A DNA stretch of 64,000 bases. Source: Candidatus Pantoea bituminis (GTDB lineage: Bacteria; Pseudomonadota; Gammaproteobacteria; Enterobacterales; Enterobacteriaceae). Shown here piece by piece: positions 9,281 to 19,466 of this stretch. Position numbers and translations under genes: made by a program. The notes beneath the pieces are model-generated. The model saw only the letters and a program-made list of their open reading frames with translations. It was not told the origin of the DNA and did not search any database. Numbering within the stretch: the stretch's first letter is position 1; every line of letters begins with the position of its first letter. Location of the stretch: NCBI RefSeq assembly GCF_018842675.1, contig NZ_JAGTWO010000004.1, forward strand, positions 682,001-746,000, written 5' to 3'.

Positions 9281-10198
9281 ATGTCAAAACGTCTTCCTCC
9301 TCTTAATGCGCTGCGGGTTTTTGACGCCGCTGCACGCCATTTAAGCTTTACCAAAGCCGCTGAAGAGCTTTTCGTCACCCAGGCAGCTGTAAGCCATCAG
9401 ATAAAATCTCTGGAAGATTTCCTTGGCTTAAAGCTATTTCGCCGGAGAAATCGTTCGCTTTTACTGACAGAAGAAGGGCAAAGCTACTATTTAGACATCA
9501 AAGAGATTTTCTCTGCGATTAACGAAGCGACACGCAAATTACAGGCACGCAGCGCCAAGGGCGCTTTAACGGTCAGTTTGCTACCCAGTTTTGCCATTCA
9601 ATGGCTGGTTCCGCGTCTTTCTAGCTTTAATATGGCTTATCCGGGAATCGATGTGCGTATTCAGGCCGTAGACCGTGATGAAGAGAAGTTAGCTGATGAT
9701 GTTGATGTGGCTATTTTCTATGGGCGCGGCAACTGGCCGGGCCTTCGAGTCGAAAAATTGTACGCTGAATATCTGCTGCCTGTTTGCTCACCTGCATTAA
9801 TGACGGGCGATAATCCGCTTAAAACGCCAATGGATTTGTCGCGCTTTACCTTGCTACATGATGCTTCGCGTCGTGACTGGCAATCCTACATTCGTCAGTT
9901 AGGTGTGCAGCACATTAACGTCCAGCAAGGGCCGATTTTTAGTCATAGCGCAATGGTTTTACAAGCCGCGATTCATGGTCAGGGTGTGGCATTAGCCAAC
10001 AATGTGATGGCGCAAAGTGAAATTGAAGCAGGCCGATTGGTTTGTCCTTTTAACGATGTATTAGTCAGTAAAAACGCTTTTTATCTGGTTTGTCATGACA
10101 GTCAGGCAGAACTGGGTAAAATAGCCGCCTTTCGACAGTGGATTCTGGCCAAAGCAGCAACAGAACAAGAAAAATTCCGCTTCCGCTATGACCAGTAA
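9281..10198 (+). CDS. gcvA: Glycine cleavage system transcriptional regulator GcvA
   Basis: LysR-family regulator that activates or represses gcvTHP in response to glycine and purines and activates gcvB. 305 aa, the same length as in E. coli. The N-terminal winged HTH (residues about 6-65) contains LSFTKAAEELFVTQAAVSHQIK and is nearly invariant. The C-terminal substrate-binding-like domain follows from about 92. ATG 9281 is chosen because the protein then starts MSKRLPPLNALRVFD as in E. coli; an upstream in-frame start at 9236 would add 15 non-conserved residues. It is divergent from gcvB. Confidence 0.95.
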   Translation: MSKRLPPLNALRVFDAAARHLSFTKAAEELFVTQAAVSHQIKSLEDFLGLKLFRRRNRSLLLTEEGQSYYLDIKEIFSAINEATRKLQARSAKGALTVSLLPSFAIQWLVPRLSSFNMAYPGIDVRIQAVDRDEEKLADDVDVAIFYGRGNWPGLRVEKLYAEYLLPVCSPALMTGDNPLKTPMDLSRFTLLHDASRRDWQSYIRQLGVQHINVQQGPIFSHSAMVLQAAIHGQGVALANNVMAQSEIEAGRLVCPFNDVLVSKNAFYLVCHDSQAELGKIAAFRQWILAKAATEQEKFRFRYDQ

Positions 10199-10292
10199 CG
10201 TTTTGATTCTGCAAAGTTTGATTTCTACATAATTGATTTCTGCACAAGCGATTGATTCAGAATGAATGCAGATGCACCTTGAGGATTGTTTA

Positions 10293-10688
10293 ATGTCCAG
10301 TCGTGCCATGTTGATTTTTGCTGCTATCAGTGGGTTTTTGCTGGTGGCTTTTGGTGCTTTCGGCGCCCATGTTTTAAGCGGTTCACTCGGGCCAGCCGAG
10401 ATGGCGTGGATTCATACCGGTCTTGAATATCAGGCTTATCACACCTTAGCGGTGATTGGCCTTGGCGCTGCGATGTTGCGTCGCGCCAATATCTGGTTTT
10501 ACTGGAGCAGCGCATTGATGGCACTTGGCATCGTGTTGTTTAGCGGAAGCCTTTATTGTCTGGCGCTGTCGCATTTGAAGTTTTGGGTTTTTGTCACCCC
10601 AGTTGGCGGGCTTTGTTTCCTGGCCGGTTGGTTTTTGATGTTGATTGGCGCGCTGCGTCTTAAACGAAAGGCAGATCGCCATGAATAA
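10293..10688 (+). CDS. ygdD: DUF423 / UPF0382 inner-membrane protein YgdD
   Basis: 131-aa integral membrane protein with four predicted helices (residues about 5-25, 45-62, 70-90, 98-122) and the family motif GAFGAHxL near residue 22. No biochemical function is known for the family. ATG 10293 follows GAGG by eight bases and matches the E. coli start, so upstream in-frame starts are rejected. The 3' end overlaps the rlmM start by 8 bp, indicating a two-gene operon as in E. coli. Confidence 0.92.
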   Translation: MSSRAMLIFAAISGFLLVAFGAFGAHVLSGSLGPAEMAWIHTGLEYQAYHTLAVIGLGAAMLRRANIWFYWSSALMALGIVLFSGSLYCLALSHLKFWVFVTPVGGLCFLAGWFLMLIGALRLKRKADRHE

Positions 10689-11778
10689 AGTATTGCTGTA
10701 TTGCCGTTCCGGTTTTGAAAAAGAGTGTGCGGCTGAAATTGCCGCTAAAGCAGCGGAACGCGAAATCTATGGATTTCCTCGCGTTAAAGAAGATTCAGGT
10801 TATGTGCTGTTCGAGTGCTACCAGTATGAAGATGCCGATCGCCTGATAAAGGAACTCCCTTTGAGGAGCTTATCTTCGCGCGTCAGATGTTAGTTGTCGG
10901 TGAGCTATTGCGTAACCTGCCGCAAGAAGATCGTATTTCTCCGGTAGTCGGCATGCTGACGGGTGTGGTTGAGAAAGGGGTGAACTGCGTGTAGAAGTGC
11001 CAGACACCAACGAAGCTAAAGAGCTGACTAAGTTCTGTCGCAAATTTACCGTGCCGCTGCGGGCCAGTCTGCGCGAAAACGGAATTTTGTTAGGTTATGA
11101 AAGTCCTAAGCGTCCTGTGGTGCATGTTTTTTTCATCGCTCCGGGCACCTGTTATGTAGGCTATTCCTATCCGAACAACAATTCTCCGCTTTATATGGGC
11201 ATTCCGCGGCTTAAGTTCCCTTCTGATGCGCCGAGCCGTTCAACGCTGAAGCTGGAAGAGGCTTTTCATGTCTTTATCCCTGCTGATGAATGGGATGAAC
11301 GTTTAACAGGCGGCATGTACGCCGTTGATCTCGGTGCTTGTCCGGGGGCTGGACCTATCAACTGGTACAACGCAGCATGATGGTTTATGCGGTTGATAAC
11401 GGTCCAATGGCACCAAGCCTGATGGATACCGGACAGGTAATGCATGAGCGAGCAGACGGCTTTAAGTTCCGGCCGCCGCGTACCAATATCACTTGGCTGG
11501 TTTGCGATATGGTCGAAAAACCGGTGCGCGTGGCAAACCTGATGACAGAATGGCTGGTAAACGGCTGGTGCCGCGAAGCGATCTTCAATCTGAAGTTGCC
11601 AATGAAAAAGCGTTACGAAGAGGTTACGCAAATTCTGGCGATGATCGAAGAGCGTTTTCAAGAGAACGGTATTAATGCGCAGATTCGTGCACGTCACCTC
11701 TATCACGATCGCGAAGAAGTGACGGTGCATATTCGTCGCATCTGGGCTGCGGTTGGTGGGCGTCGCGACGAGCGGTAA
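10681..11778 (+). CDS. rlmM: 23S rRNA 2'-O-ribose C2498 methyltransferase RlmM (three frameshifts)
   Basis: SAM-dependent methyltransferase that modifies C2498 of 23S rRNA. Three -1 frameshifts split the gene: at the T-run 10860-10862, the G-run 10977-10980 and the G-run 11344-11348. Adding one base to each run restores a 366-aa protein, the E. coli length. The pieces are THUMP-like N-terminus ([16 protein letters not shown]), middle ([32 protein letters not shown]) and Rossmann domain (VDLGACPG joined across shift 3 to GWTYQLV; then [13 protein letters not shown]). All three shifts are one-base losses in homopolymers, so sequencing error is much likelier than a true pseudogene. Confidence 0.88.
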
Positions 11779-11785
11779 TTTAATG

Positions 11786-11811
11786 AGGCTGAGTGCTGCG
11801 GCACTCAGCCT
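11786..11811. terminator. Bidirectional terminator between rlmM and xni
   Basis: Perfect 11-bp stem AGGCTGAGTGC/GCACTCAGCCT with loop TGCG, eight bases after the rlmM stop and overlapping the convergent xni stop codon. The T-tracts on both sides are short, so termination strength is uncertain. Confidence 0.6.
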
Positions 11812-12560
11812 TCATAACGCAGCGTTTTTAAATTCCCTTGTAGTACTAAATCCTGCTTGAGCGTGGCAACTTGCCGGCTGATTTGCGCCATTTGCTGTTC
11901 TGCCTGCAATTTTTTGCGCCACTTTGTGGGGACTTGATCCAGTTGCTGATAAATTCCTTCCAGCGTTCCAAACTGCTGTAACAATTCTTTGGCACTTTTG
12001 GGCCCAATACCGGCAATGCCCGGAATTTTGCTGCTGCTGATTCCACACAACCCCCAATAATCAGGCAAAAGCTGTGGCGCAACGCCAAATTCTGCTGCGA
12101 TAAAAGGCACATCCAGCCAGCGTTTTTGGAAGTAGTCACGAATGCGTATTGCCGGGGCCAGCAGCTGACAATATCCTTTGTCTGTAGAAACGATGGTGGC
12201 CTGATGGCCAGCTTCAGCCATTTTTACTGCCAGCGTGGCGGCTAGATCGTCAGCTTCGTCCTGATCAGCAATCCAGCAGCTCACTCCCGCAGCGCGAAAG
12301 GCCTCCTGCAGTGCAGGCATTTCTGCCTGTAAGTCTTCCGGCATCGGCGGACGTCCACTTTTGTAGTCCGGTAATAAATCGTGACGCCAGCCTTGATGTC
12401 GGGTTTCTCCGTCAAAAACCGCAACAACATGGGTAGGTTGCGTATGACCGAGCAGCTGTCGTAATGCAGCTACGCAGCCATCAACACAAGGCGAACCCTG
12501 TACTGCATGTAAACGGCGGATAAGGTTTAGTGCATCAATAATGAGAAGATGAAGAGGCAT
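11805..12560 (-). CDS. xni: Flap endonuclease Xni (ExoIX)
   Basis: 251-aa single-domain homologue of the 5' nuclease domain of DNA polymerase I. It cleaves 5' flaps in replication and repair. Conserved metal-site acidic residues are visible in IIDALN (N-terminus), [16 protein letters not shown] and STDKGYCQL. The helix-hairpin-helix [14 protein letters not shown] (around residue 185) binds DNA and potassium. Length equals that of E. coli Xni. ppnN lies 34 bp upstream on the same strand. Confidence 0.94.
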   Translation of the reverse strand: MPLHLLIIDALNLIRRLHAVQGSPCVDGCVAALRQLLGHTQPTHVVAVFDGETRHQGWRHDLLPDYKSGRPPMPEDLQAEMPALQEAFRAAGVSCWIADQDEADDLAATLAVKMAEAGHQATIVSTDKGYCQLLAPAIRIRDYFQKRWLDVPFIAAEFGVAPQLLPDYWGLCGISSSKIPGIAGIGPKSAKELLQQFGTLEGIYQQLDQVPTKWRKKLQAEQQMAQISRQVATLKQDLVLQGNLKTLRYEG

Positions 12561-12594
12561 GAGAATATGGGCAGCCCGAAAGCTGCCTCCTGAT

Positions 12595-13959
12595 TTATTT
12601 GATGATTTCGTAGCAAGGAATGTAAGCGGTGCCCGGCAGTTTCATGCGTTGCTGAGCGACAAATCCCTGTAGCAGCTCGTCCATGCGGTGCATGATATCC
12701 GCATCACCATGAAGCTTGTAGGGACCTTTTTCACGGATTTCACGAATGCCCATCTCTTTGACGTTACCGGCTACAATGCCTGAGAAGGCGCGACGCAAAT
12801 CTGCAGCCAGTTTTTCCGGCGGCTGATGAGTGTAAAGATTCAGATTGGCCATGTTTTCATGCGTCGGCATAAACGGAACCTGTAAATCTTGCGCAATGCG
12901 AATGGACCAGTTGAAGCTATAGGCATCGCCGGTTTCGCGGCGATATTCTTTCACTTCTGGCATCGCTTTTTTCATCAGGCGCGCAACTTCGTGGGCGTCT
13001 TCAATGATGATTTGATAATACTTACGTGCCTGCTCGCCTAAGGTGCTGACAATGAAATCATCCAGTACACGGAAGTAGTCAGCACTCTCTTTCGGTCCCG
13101 TCAGAATCAGCGGTAACACCTGATCGCTGTTCTGTGGATTCATCATGATACCCAACAGATAAAGCAGTTCTTCCGCTGTGCCCACACCACCTGGAAAGAT
13201 AATGATGCCATGTGCCATTCGCACAAACGCTTCAAGGCGTTTTTCAATGTCCGGCATGATGATTAATTCGTTCACCAGCGGATTCGGCGGTTCGGCGGCA
13301 ATAATAGAGGGTTCAGTTAACCCAATAAAACGGCTGTCACGATAGCGTTGCTGCGCGTGGCCCACCGCCGCGCCTTTCATCGGCGCTTCCATGACGCCAG
13401 GACCGCAGCCGGTGCAAATATTCAGTTCGCGCAAGCCGAGTTGCGTACCGACATTACGGCAATACTGATATTCGACCGCGTTAATCGAGTGGCCGCCCCA
13501 GCACACCACAGTGTTGGGATATTCACCGATATGCAGCGCACGCGCATTACGCAGAATTGAAAAGACCGTGTTGGTGATATTGGCTGAGTCATCCGCATCG
13601 AGATTTTGAAAGCGTCCCGAACCCGAAAGCTGGCCACTCACAAACAAAATATCGCGCAATACGGCAAACAGGTTGGCCTGTAATGACCGAATGATACGCC
13701 CATCCACAAACGCCTCTTCCGGCGGGTTGATCAGCTCAAGTTTTACGCCGCGCTCACGGCGCAACACATTGATGTCAAAGTTTTCAAAGCGGGAAAGCAG
13801 TTCATGGCTACTGTCAGTCTGGCTACCGGAGTTGAGCACGGCGAGAGAACAGTTACGGAACAGCTGGTAAAGATCGCTGCTGGCCGTGCGTTTCAGCATG
13901 TCGACTTCTAACTGAGAGAGCAGGTCCATGGAGCCAAGTGGGCTGATATGAGTGATCAT
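12595..13959 (-). CDS. ppnN: Nucleotide 5'-monophosphate nucleosidase PpnN
   Basis: 454-aa LOG-family enzyme that hydrolyses the N-glycosidic bond of purine and pyrimidine nucleoside monophosphates and is bound and controlled by (p)ppGpp in E. coli. The central Rossmann domain carries [14 protein letters not shown] and the signature [13 protein letters not shown] (residues about 256-268). N-terminal (DUF4478) and C-terminal (DUF3412) extensions are present, giving the same length as E. coli YgdH. RelA, which makes its effector, is encoded at 31.5 kb. Confidence 0.94.
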   Translation of the reverse strand: MITHISPLGSMDLLSQLEVDMLKRTASSDLYQLFRNCSLAVLNSGSQTDSSHELLSRFENFDINVLRRERGVKLELINPPEEAFVDGRIIRSLQANLFAVLRDILFVSGQLSGSGRFQNLDADDSANITNTVFSILRNARALHIGEYPNTVVCWGGHSINAVEYQYCRNVGTQLGLRELNICTGCGPGVMEAPMKGAAVGHAQQRYRDSRFIGLTEPSIIAAEPPNPLVNELIIMPDIEKRLEAFVRMAHGIIIFPGGVGTAEELLYLLGIMMNPQNSDQVLPLILTGPKESADYFRVLDDFIVSTLGEQARKYYQIIIEDAHEVARLMKKAMPEVKEYRRETGDAYSFNWSIRIAQDLQVPFMPTHENMANLNLYTHQPPEKLAADLRRAFSGIVAGNVKEMGIREIREKGPYKLHGDADIMHRMDELLQGFVAQQRMKLPGTAYIPCYEIIK

Positions 13960-14015
13960 GTAAACTCCTTTACACCCGCCTGGGTGATTGGTGGCACTGC
14001 AAATGCAGTGACGAA

Positions 14016-14133
14016 ATACCCTTCACGCTTCAAGCTACAGCGGCGTTAGCATTACTTGTTTTCCCATTTGCCGATTTGATTCAGCGTCTGCGATGTGCCC
14101 GTTTGCTGTCGCCCTGCAACCCGAATTATTTTG
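14016..14133. repeat. Intergenic inverted-repeat element, copy 1 (degenerate)
   Basis: About 118 bp in the 294-bp ppnN-queF gap. It begins ATACCCTTCACGCTTCAAGC and ends CTGCAACCCGAATTATT, resembling the complete copy at 19959-20082, which begins ATACCCGTCACACTTCGAGC and ends CTGCGACTCGAATTATTAAGGG. The terminal arms are imperfect inverted repeats of each other. The right arm here is decayed (TTTTGATTAAA instead of TTAAGGGTAT). It looks like a small non-coding mobile or REP-like element. Confidence 0.55.
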
Positions 14134-14253
14134 ATTAAAACTCTCTGGACGACGAACCCAACGTTCGCCGCCGTGTTCAGAGTAGCCTTGTCAGCAGGAA
14201 CAGCTCAAGCGGATCCGTATGCGCTAAGCACAGCCTGCGAGTGATCTCGCAAT

Positions 14254-15099
14254 CTATTGACGAACCAGGCGTGAATAACCTGGAGAGAAAGGCACATTGC
14301 TGCGCCACGGATTGATATCTAATCCACCGCGTCGCGTATAGCGTGCATAGACCGTCAGTTGTTCTGGATGACAGAAGCGCAGAATGTCATTAAAAATGCG
14401 TTCAACGCATTGTTCATGAAATTCGTTGTGCTGGCGGAAAGAGATCAGATAGCGCAACAGCTTTTCACGTTCGAGGCGCGGGCCTTTATAGTGAATCATC
14501 ACCGAACCCCAATCAGGCTGGTTGGTGATCAAACAGTTGGATTTCAGTAAATGGCTTACCAGCGTCTCTTCAACCACTTCGCTGCCGGTTGCATCGGCCA
14601 AATAATCAGCATTGAAACGATAATCGTCGATTTCGATATCTTGTTCATCAATGCAGTAACCCTCGAAATGACCGATGGGCTGACCCTCAACTTCGCTGAG
14701 TCGAAACAGCGCGACCGTTACGTCACCTTCTGCGCAGGCACGCAGATCGCGCTCTAGCGTTTGACGGACTTTGCCCCAGTCGGCGAATTTGGTCTGATTA
14801 AAGCTGTTAAGATAAAGCTTGAAGCTTTTCGACTCGATAAGATTGCGACTGCTTGCACTGAGCACCACTTCACCGACAGCAACCTGCGGTAGGCCTTTGT
14901 TGTTGAGCCACGACAGCTCATACAGCGTCCAGATGTCTGAGCCAGAAAACGGCAGGCTATCGGGAAAAAGGCCTAGCGGTTCACGGTTCAGGCTACGCGG
15001 CACCGCCTGCAACAAGCTGTTGTCATAGCGATCGTGATAGGCTGTGGGTTTGCCCAGCGTCAGGTTGCTTAACGCCTGATCCTGTTCGTGAGAAGACAT
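14254..15099 (-). CDS. queF: NADPH-dependent 7-cyano-7-deazaguanine reductase QueF
   Basis: Reduces preQ0 to preQ1 in the queuosine pathway. 281 aa, the two-domain (tunnel-fold) type II enzyme of enterics. It has the substrate motif [11 protein letters not shown] (residues 89-99), the catalytic cysteine in [16 protein letters not shown] (Cys189, with Asp196 as proton donor) and [15 protein letters not shown] 15099 follows GGAA by seven bases and matches the E. coli N-terminus; in-frame starts at 15111 and 15144 are less likely. QueD and QueE are encoded at 38-40 kb. Confidence 0.94.
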   Translation of the reverse strand: MSSHEQDQALSNLTLGKPTAYHDRYDNSLLQAVPRSLNREPLGLFPDSLPFSGSDIWTLYELSWLNNKGLPQVAVGEVVLSASSRNLIESKSFKLYLNSFNQTKFADWGKVRQTLERDLRACAEGDVTVALFRLSEVEGQPIGHFEGYCIDEQDIEIDDYRFNADYLADATGSEVVEETLVSHLLKSNCLITNQPDWGSVMIHYKGPRLEREKLLRYLISFRQHNEFHEQCVERIFNDILRFCHPEQLTVYARYTRRGGLDINPWRSNVPFSPGYSRLVRQ

Positions 15100-15164
15100 A
15101 ACGGTTTCCATCAAAATTAAACAAAGTGGGTAAGTGTAACCCATCAGAAGTGAGAATATGAACG

Positions 15165-15710
15165 ATGCAGCAAACTGCTGAAGCGCTACACGACTTTACC
15201 ACCCGATATTGCCAGGTTTGGCAACAACTTTATGGTCATGCTCCTGCCAGTGCTGAGCTTACTGGTGTTCCGTCGCCGTGCGTTATTGAAAAACGCAACG
15301 ATCGCGTACTGTGGCAACCTCAGCCATTCAGCCTGCCACCTTCGCTTGATGCAGTGGAAAGAGCGTTGGATATTGAGTTGCAGCCCGCCATCACGGCCTT
15401 TTACACCAGTCAGTTTGCCGGAGATATGCAAGCGCGTTTCGAACAGCAACAGTTGACCCTGTTACAGGTCTGGAGTGAAGAAGACTTCCTGCGTTTGCAG
15501 GAAAATTTGATCGGGCATTTGGTTATGAAACGCCGACTGAAATTACCGCCCACGCTGTTTATTGCCACGACAGAATCGGAAGAGGAAATCATCTCGCTGA
15601 GTAATCTGAGCGGCGAAATTATTCTTGAACAGCCTGGCCGTAAAAATCATCGCATTCTTTCAGAAAATATTGAGATATTTCTTAAGCATTTACAACCGTT
15701 TAGTCTATGA
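15165..15710 (+). CDS. syd: SecY-interacting protein Syd
   Basis: 181-aa soluble protein that binds SecY at the cytoplasmic membrane and is thought to monitor translocon integrity. It has the family sequences [15 protein letters not shown]-like [22 protein letters not shown] and [22 protein letters not shown]. Length equals E. coli Syd (181 aa). It is divergent from queF with about 65 bp between the starts. csrB follows on the same strand. Confidence 0.93.
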   Translation: MQQTAEALHDFTTRYCQVWQQLYGHAPASAELTGVPSPCVIEKRNDRVLWQPQPFSLPPSLDAVERALDIELQPAITAFYTSQFAGDMQARFEQQQLTLLQVWSEEDFLRLQENLIGHLVMKRRLKLPPTLFIATTESEEEIISLSNLSGEIILEQPGRKNHRILSENIEIFLKHLQPFSL

Positions 15711-15734
15711 GATGCAGAGATTGCCCGCTTTGTT

Positions 15735-15776
15735 TGTGAGATATCTCTTACAGGCGCTGTGAGAGATCATCTTAAA
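15735..15776 (+). promoter_or_regulatory. UvrY (GacA-type) binding site upstream of csrB
   Basis: The 18-bp inverted repeat TGTGAGATATCTCTTACA at 15735-15752 matches the UvrY/GacA box of csrB-type genes almost perfectly. A weaker second copy, TGTGAGAGATCATCTTA, follows at 15759-15775. The first box lies about 180 bp upstream of the inferred csrB start, similar to the distance reported for E. coli. Binding by UvrY is inferred. Confidence 0.8.
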
Positions 15777-15818
15777 ATGCATAAGACTTCTAGATGTCTC
15801 CAATGTAAAAATATTGTG

Positions 15819-15831
15819 AATCATCGACTTA
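15819..15831. promoter_or_regulatory. Candidate IHF site upstream of csrB
   Basis: AATCATCGACTTA fits the IHF core WATCAR-N4-TTR with one mismatch and lies between the UvrY box and the csrB promoter, where DNA bending would bring the activator to the polymerase. Weak single-motif evidence. Confidence 0.35.
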
Positions 15832-15920
15832 ATGGCATTAGTCCGAAATAGTAGCAATAAGTTAATAGCGTTACGTTTTTTAGTAGCTTGTTTACGCGAA
15901 GCATTCTGTCAGAATGTTTC

Positions 15921-16237
15921 GCACTAGCAGGACGCTAAGGACAAAAGATATCGTCAGGATGATGTTAAGCCATGAGGCGGGAACGTAACGGAGTTTACGG
16001 CACAAGGAAGGCTTCACCGGATGAAGCAGGACACTCAGGATTGAGACAGGGACACCTCCAGGATGGAGAATGAGAGCCTCTTAGAATAGGTGGCGGGCCA
16101 GGATGCTAAGGATTCATCAAGAAGATGGGCGGCAGGAATGCACGTGGACCAGTTGTCATGGAAGAGCAGGGAGCATAAACGTAGCAGGAAAGCTGCAAAC
16201 GAACCGGGAGCACTGTTTATACAGTGCTCCCTTTTTT
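15921..16237 (+). ncRNA. csrB: CsrB regulatory RNA
   Basis: About 317-nt RNA that sequesters the global translational regulator CsrA. It lies between syd and yqcC, the position of csrB in E. coli. It contains about 20 GGA triplets, many as CAGGA or AAGGA in hairpin loops (TCAGGATGA, CCTCCAGGATGGAG, CACTCAGGATTGAG). Its 3' end, CGAACCGGGAGCACTG...CAGTGCTCCCTTTTTT, closely matches E. coli CsrB. The RNA is about 50 nt shorter than the E. coli one (369 nt). The 5' end is uncertain by some ten bases; a possible -35 is TTGTTT at 15888-15893. Confidence 0.92.
16206..16237 (+). terminator. csrB terminator
   Basis: Stem GGGAGCACTG/CAGTGCTCCC, loop TTTATA, followed by six T. Intrinsic terminator forming the 3' end of csrB. 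Confidence 0.92.
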
Positions 16238-16299
16238 GTGCCTACGTTAACAAGTGATATGCTTGCCGCCCCTTTTTTACTGCTCGCTGGAGGTGGCGC

Positions 16300-16629
16300 A
16301 TGACGCCGGAACAATTGATTACGCAACGGCTGGAGCAGGTTGAGGCGATAATGCATGAGCACGATCTCTGGCAAACGACGTCGCCCCAGGCCAGCGCTTT
16401 CGAGAGTCGTGAACCTTTTTGTCTCGACACCCTGGAACCACTGGAATGGCTGCAATGGGTGCTTATTCCCCACATGCACGCTTTAATCGCCGCACAGCAA
16501 CCACTGCCGAAGAACTTCGCTATCGCCCCTTATTTTGAGATGGCGTTAGCGCCTGCGCAGGCGGGCCGCCCGCTGTTATTACTTACGCTGCGTCAGCTCG
16601 ACGCGTTGTTTATGGACGATGCCGTCTGA
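16300..16629 (+). CDS. yqcC: YqcC-family (DUF446) protein
   Basis: 109-aa small alpha-helical protein with the family segment EPLEWLQWVLIPHMHAL (residues about 46-62) and LPKNFAIAPYFEMAL. Function unknown. It starts the yqcC-truC-yqcA operon; its TGA overlaps the truC ATG (TGATG), indicating coupled translation. GGAGG stands eight bases before ATG 16300. Confidence 0.9.
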   Translation: MTPEQLITQRLEQVEAIMHEHDLWQTTSPQASAFESREPFCLDTLEPLEWLQWVLIPHMHALIAAQQPLPKNFAIAPYFEMALAPAQAGRPLLLLTLRQLDALFMDDAV

Positions 16630-17408
16630 TGTTAGAAATTCTTTATCAAGATGAGTGGCTGGTGGCGGTTAACAAACCCGCTGGCTGGCTGGTACACCGC
16701 AGTTGGCTCGATCGCAATGAAAAAGTCTTTGTGATGCAGACGGTACGCGATCAAATCGGCCAGCACGTCTTTACTGTTCACCGTCTTGATCGACCTACTT
16801 CCGGTGTGCTTCTGATGGGGTTGTCCAGCGAGGTAGGGCGGTTGCTTTCGCTGCAATTTGAACATCATCAGATACAAAAAACCTATCACGCGGTACTGCG
16901 AGGTTGGCTGGAAAGCAGCGACACGCTGGATTATCCGCTGATGGAAGAGCGGGACAAAATCGCCGATAAGTTTGCCAATGAAGAGCGTATCGCGCAGCCA
17001 GCCGTCACCGATTACAGGGCGTTAGCAACAGTAGAAATGCCGCTGCCGGTAGGGCGTTACCCCACCGCACGTTACAGCCTGGTCGAGTTATCGCCGAAAA
17101 CCGGGCGCAAACATCAGCTAAGACGCCATATGTCGCACCTGCGCCATCCGATCATCGGCGACAGCGCGCACGGAGATTTAAAGCAGAATCGCGGTGCGGC
17201 TGCGCATTTTGGTGCAAACCGATTAATGCTGCACGCCAGCAGTTTATCGCTAACACATCCCATCACGGGTGAACCGCTGATGATCCGCGCCGGACTGGAT
17301 TCAGTGTGGCAAAACCTGATGAATCACTTTGGCTGGCAGAATCTCATCCCTGAGGTTCCGAGGGTTGAGTTTGAGCCGCAGCCACGCCAGGATATCAGTT
17401 CAGAATAA
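16629..17408 (+). CDS. truC: tRNA pseudouridine(65) synthase TruC
   Basis: 259-aa RluA-family enzyme that isomerises U65 of tRNA-Ile1 and tRNA-Asp. The catalytic aspartate is in [12 protein letters not shown] (residues about 54-65). Other conserved segments are [23 protein letters not shown] and HPIIGD. There is no N-terminal S4 domain, as expected for TruC. It overlaps yqcC by one base and is followed 11 bp later by yqcA. Confidence 0.94.
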   Translation: MLEILYQDEWLVAVNKPAGWLVHRSWLDRNEKVFVMQTVRDQIGQHVFTVHRLDRPTSGVLLMGLSSEVGRLLSLQFEHHQIQKTYHAVLRGWLESSDTLDYPLMEERDKIADKFANEERIAQPAVTDYRALATVEMPLPVGRYPTARYSLVELSPKTGRKHQLRRHMSHLRHPIIGDSAHGDLKQNRGAAAHFGANRLMLHASSLSLTHPITGEPLMIRAGLDSVWQNLMNHFGWQNLIPEVPRVEFEPQPRQDISSE

Positions 17409-17419
17409 GGAGAGCGCTC

Positions 17420-17866
17420 ATGGCAAAGATAGGCATTTTTGTAGGCACGGTTTACGGTAATTCGCTGCTGGTCGCAGAAGAAGCAGAACCGATTTTGCAA
17501 GAGCAAGGCCACAACGTAAACGTGTTTGAGGACCCAACGCTGGCAGAGTGGAATGATTACAGCAATGATGTGGTGTTGGTGATTACTTCCACCACAGGCC
17601 AGGGCGATTTTCCAGACAGCATTGCCGAGCTGGTCAACGGGGTGAAAGAGAAGTTAGGTTATCAGCCAACGCTGCGTTATGGCGTGATTGCGTTGGGTGA
17701 CAGCAGCTACGATCATTTCTGTGGAGCAGGTAAAACCTTCGATGCACTGTTGCAAGAGCAAAGTGCACAACGCGTGGGTGAGATTTTATTGGTAGATGCC
17801 ACAGAGAATCCTGAGCCTGAGACAGTGACATCACCGTGGGTCGAAAGCTGGGGCAAACTGCTGTAA
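17420..17866 (+). CDS. yqcA: Flavodoxin-like protein YqcA
   Basis: 148-aa short-chain flavodoxin. FMN phosphate-binding loop GTVYGNSLL at residues 9-17, then [12 protein letters not shown] and [11 protein letters not shown] for the isoalloxazine-binding loops. Its redox partners are not established. Last gene of the yqcC operon, with a GGAG ribosome site, followed by a strong hairpin. Confidence 0.93.
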   Translation: MAKIGIFVGTVYGNSLLVAEEAEPILQEQGHNVNVFEDPTLAEWNDYSNDVVLVITSTTGQGDFPDSIAELVNGVKEKLGYQPTLRYGVIALGDSSYDHFCGAGKTFDALLQEQSAQRVGEILLVDATENPEPETVTSPWVESWGKLL

Positions 17867-17872
17867 TGAGAT

Positions 17873-17903
17873 GCGCGCTTTCACCTTGGAAAGCGCGCTT
17901 TTA
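17873..17903. terminator. Terminator between yqcA and garD
   Basis: Perfect 10-bp stem GCGCGCTTTC/GAAAGCGCGC with a six-base loop, followed by TTTTA on the plus strand. It stands seven bases after the yqcA stop and four bases from the convergent garD stop; the minus-strand T-tract is weaker. Confidence 0.8.
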
Positions 17904-17906
17904 TCA

Positions 17907-19466
17907 TCAGGTTATCGGAGCAGGATTGAATACCGCCAGCTGATTAAGAATTCCCCAACGATCTGACCATGTCTGTTTCCTGCCGCTGGCAATCTCCAGA
18001 ATCAACGTGAATAACCGCCAGCCAACCTGTTCAATGGACTCTTCGCCGGTCGCAATAGTGCCAGCATTGATATCCATCAGATCGTGCCAGCGCTCAGCCA
18101 GCGCATTACGCGTCGCCATTTTGATCACCGGAATCGCCGCCAAACCGTAAGGCGTTCCACGTCCGGTGGTAAAGACTTGCAGCGTAATGCCAGATGCCAA
18201 TTGTTGCGTGCCGCAAACGAAATCGCTGGCGGGTGTTGCCGCATAGATTAATCCCCGACGCGTCGGGCGTTGACCCGCTGACAACACTTCAACAATAGGG
18301 CTGCGACCCGATTTAGCAATTGACCCCAGCGCTTTCTCCACCACGTTCGCCAGACCGCCTTTTTTATTACCTGGCGAAGGATTGGCGCTGCGATCGGTTT
18401 GTCCCTGATCGAGGTAATTGTCATACCAGGCCATCTCTTCTAGCAGACGCTTACCAACTTCTTCATTTATTACGCGTGGCGTCAGTAGATGAATGGCATC
18501 ACGCACTTCAGTCACTTCAGAAAACATCACCGTTGCACCGCAGCGCACCAGCAAATCAGAAGCAAATCCAACGGCGGGATTAGCCGTCACGCCGGAAAAG
18601 GCATCGCTACCGCCACATTGCATACCCACAACAAGTTCAGAAGCGGGACACGTTTCGCGCTGACGCTGATTCAGACGTTTTAAATGGCGTTCCGCGACCT
18701 GCAAAATCTCATCGACCATCGCACCAAATCCCACCAGCTTTTCATCTTGCAGACGCACAATGTCATTGTCATCTAATGAAATAGCCTGCACATCAGGCGT
18801 GCCGGTCAGCAGGCGCTCCGGCTGCAACTTCTCACAGCCCAAACTCACAATCATTACTTCGCCACCGAAGTTAGCGTTTAACGCCAGATTATGGATGGTG
18901 CGGATCGGCACCACCGCAGCGGGTGCGTTGATCGCCACGCCACAACCATAAAGGTGATTCAACGCCACCACGCCATCAACATTGGGATATTTAGGCAACA
19001 GATCGCGCTCTATCAGCTGCACGACAAAGTCCACCACGCCCGCGACACAATGCACGCTAGTGGTAATGCCCAAAAGATTGCGCGTACCGACGCTGCCATC
19101 TGCGTTGCGGTAGCCTTCAAAGGTATAACCTTCGAGTGCAGGAAGAACGGGGGGAATATTATTGGCTAGCGGCAAGCTGGCCAGCGGTGGCGCTTCGGGT
19201 AACGCCACCAGCGATTCATCAATCCAGCTCCCTTGTGCAATGTCTCGCAGCGCATAGCCAATCACCTCGCCGTAGCGCAGGATCTCGCCATCTTTAGCAA
19301 TCGCGCTCAGCGCCACCTTGTGACCTTGCGGGACATGCTCGGTCAGTGTCAGGCCATCGGCAAAAGTCGTGCCTGCCGGTAAACCTTGATTGTTCACCAC
19401 AATGGCGACGTTGTCCGCTTCATGTACTTTGATGTAGAGCGGTTGTTCAGTCGGGTTCAGGGTCAT
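17907..19466 (-). CDS. garD: Galactarate dehydratase GarD
   Basis: 519-aa UxaA/GarD-family iron-dependent enzyme converting meso-galactarate to 5-dehydro-4-deoxy-D-glucarate. The N-terminal SAF-like domain (residues about 10-80, [16 protein letters not shown]) is followed by the large catalytic domain with [37 protein letters not shown] and the C-terminal [11 protein letters not shown]. Length is near E. coli GarD (523 aa), and similarity by eye is much higher than to altronate dehydratase UxaA. It is divergent from gudP, which starts the rest of the hexarate pathway. Confidence 0.94.
   Translation of the reverse strand: MTLNPTEQPLYIKVHEADNVAIVVNNQGLPAGTTFADGLTLTEHVPQGHKVALSAIAKDGEILRYGEVIGYALRDIAQGSWIDESLVALPEAPPLASLPLANNIPPVLPALEGYTFEGYRNADGSVGTRNLLGITTSVHCVAGVVDFVVQLIERDLLPKYPNVDGVVALNHLYGCGVAINAPAAVVPIRTIHNLALNANFGGEVMIVSLGCEKLQPERLLTGTPDVQAISLDDNDIVRLQDEKLVGFGAMVDEILQVAERHLKRLNQRQRETCPASELVVGMQCGGSDAFSGVTANPAVGFASDLLVRCGATVMFSEVTEVRDAIHLLTPRVINEEVGKRLLEEMAWYDNYLDQGQTDRSANPSPGNKKGGLANVVEKALGSIAKSGRSPIVEVLSAGQRPTRRGLIYAATPASDFVCGTQQLASGITLQVFTTGRGTPYGLAAIPVIKMATRNALAERWHDLMDINAGTIATGEESIEQVGWRLFTLILEIASGRKQTWSDRWGILNQLAVFNPAPIT

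Noticed and set aside
10681..11778. Programmed frameshifting in rlmM
   Set aside because: Three shifts, all one-base losses in runs, no slippery-site plus pseudoknot arrangement, and the same error type occurs in six unrelated genes.
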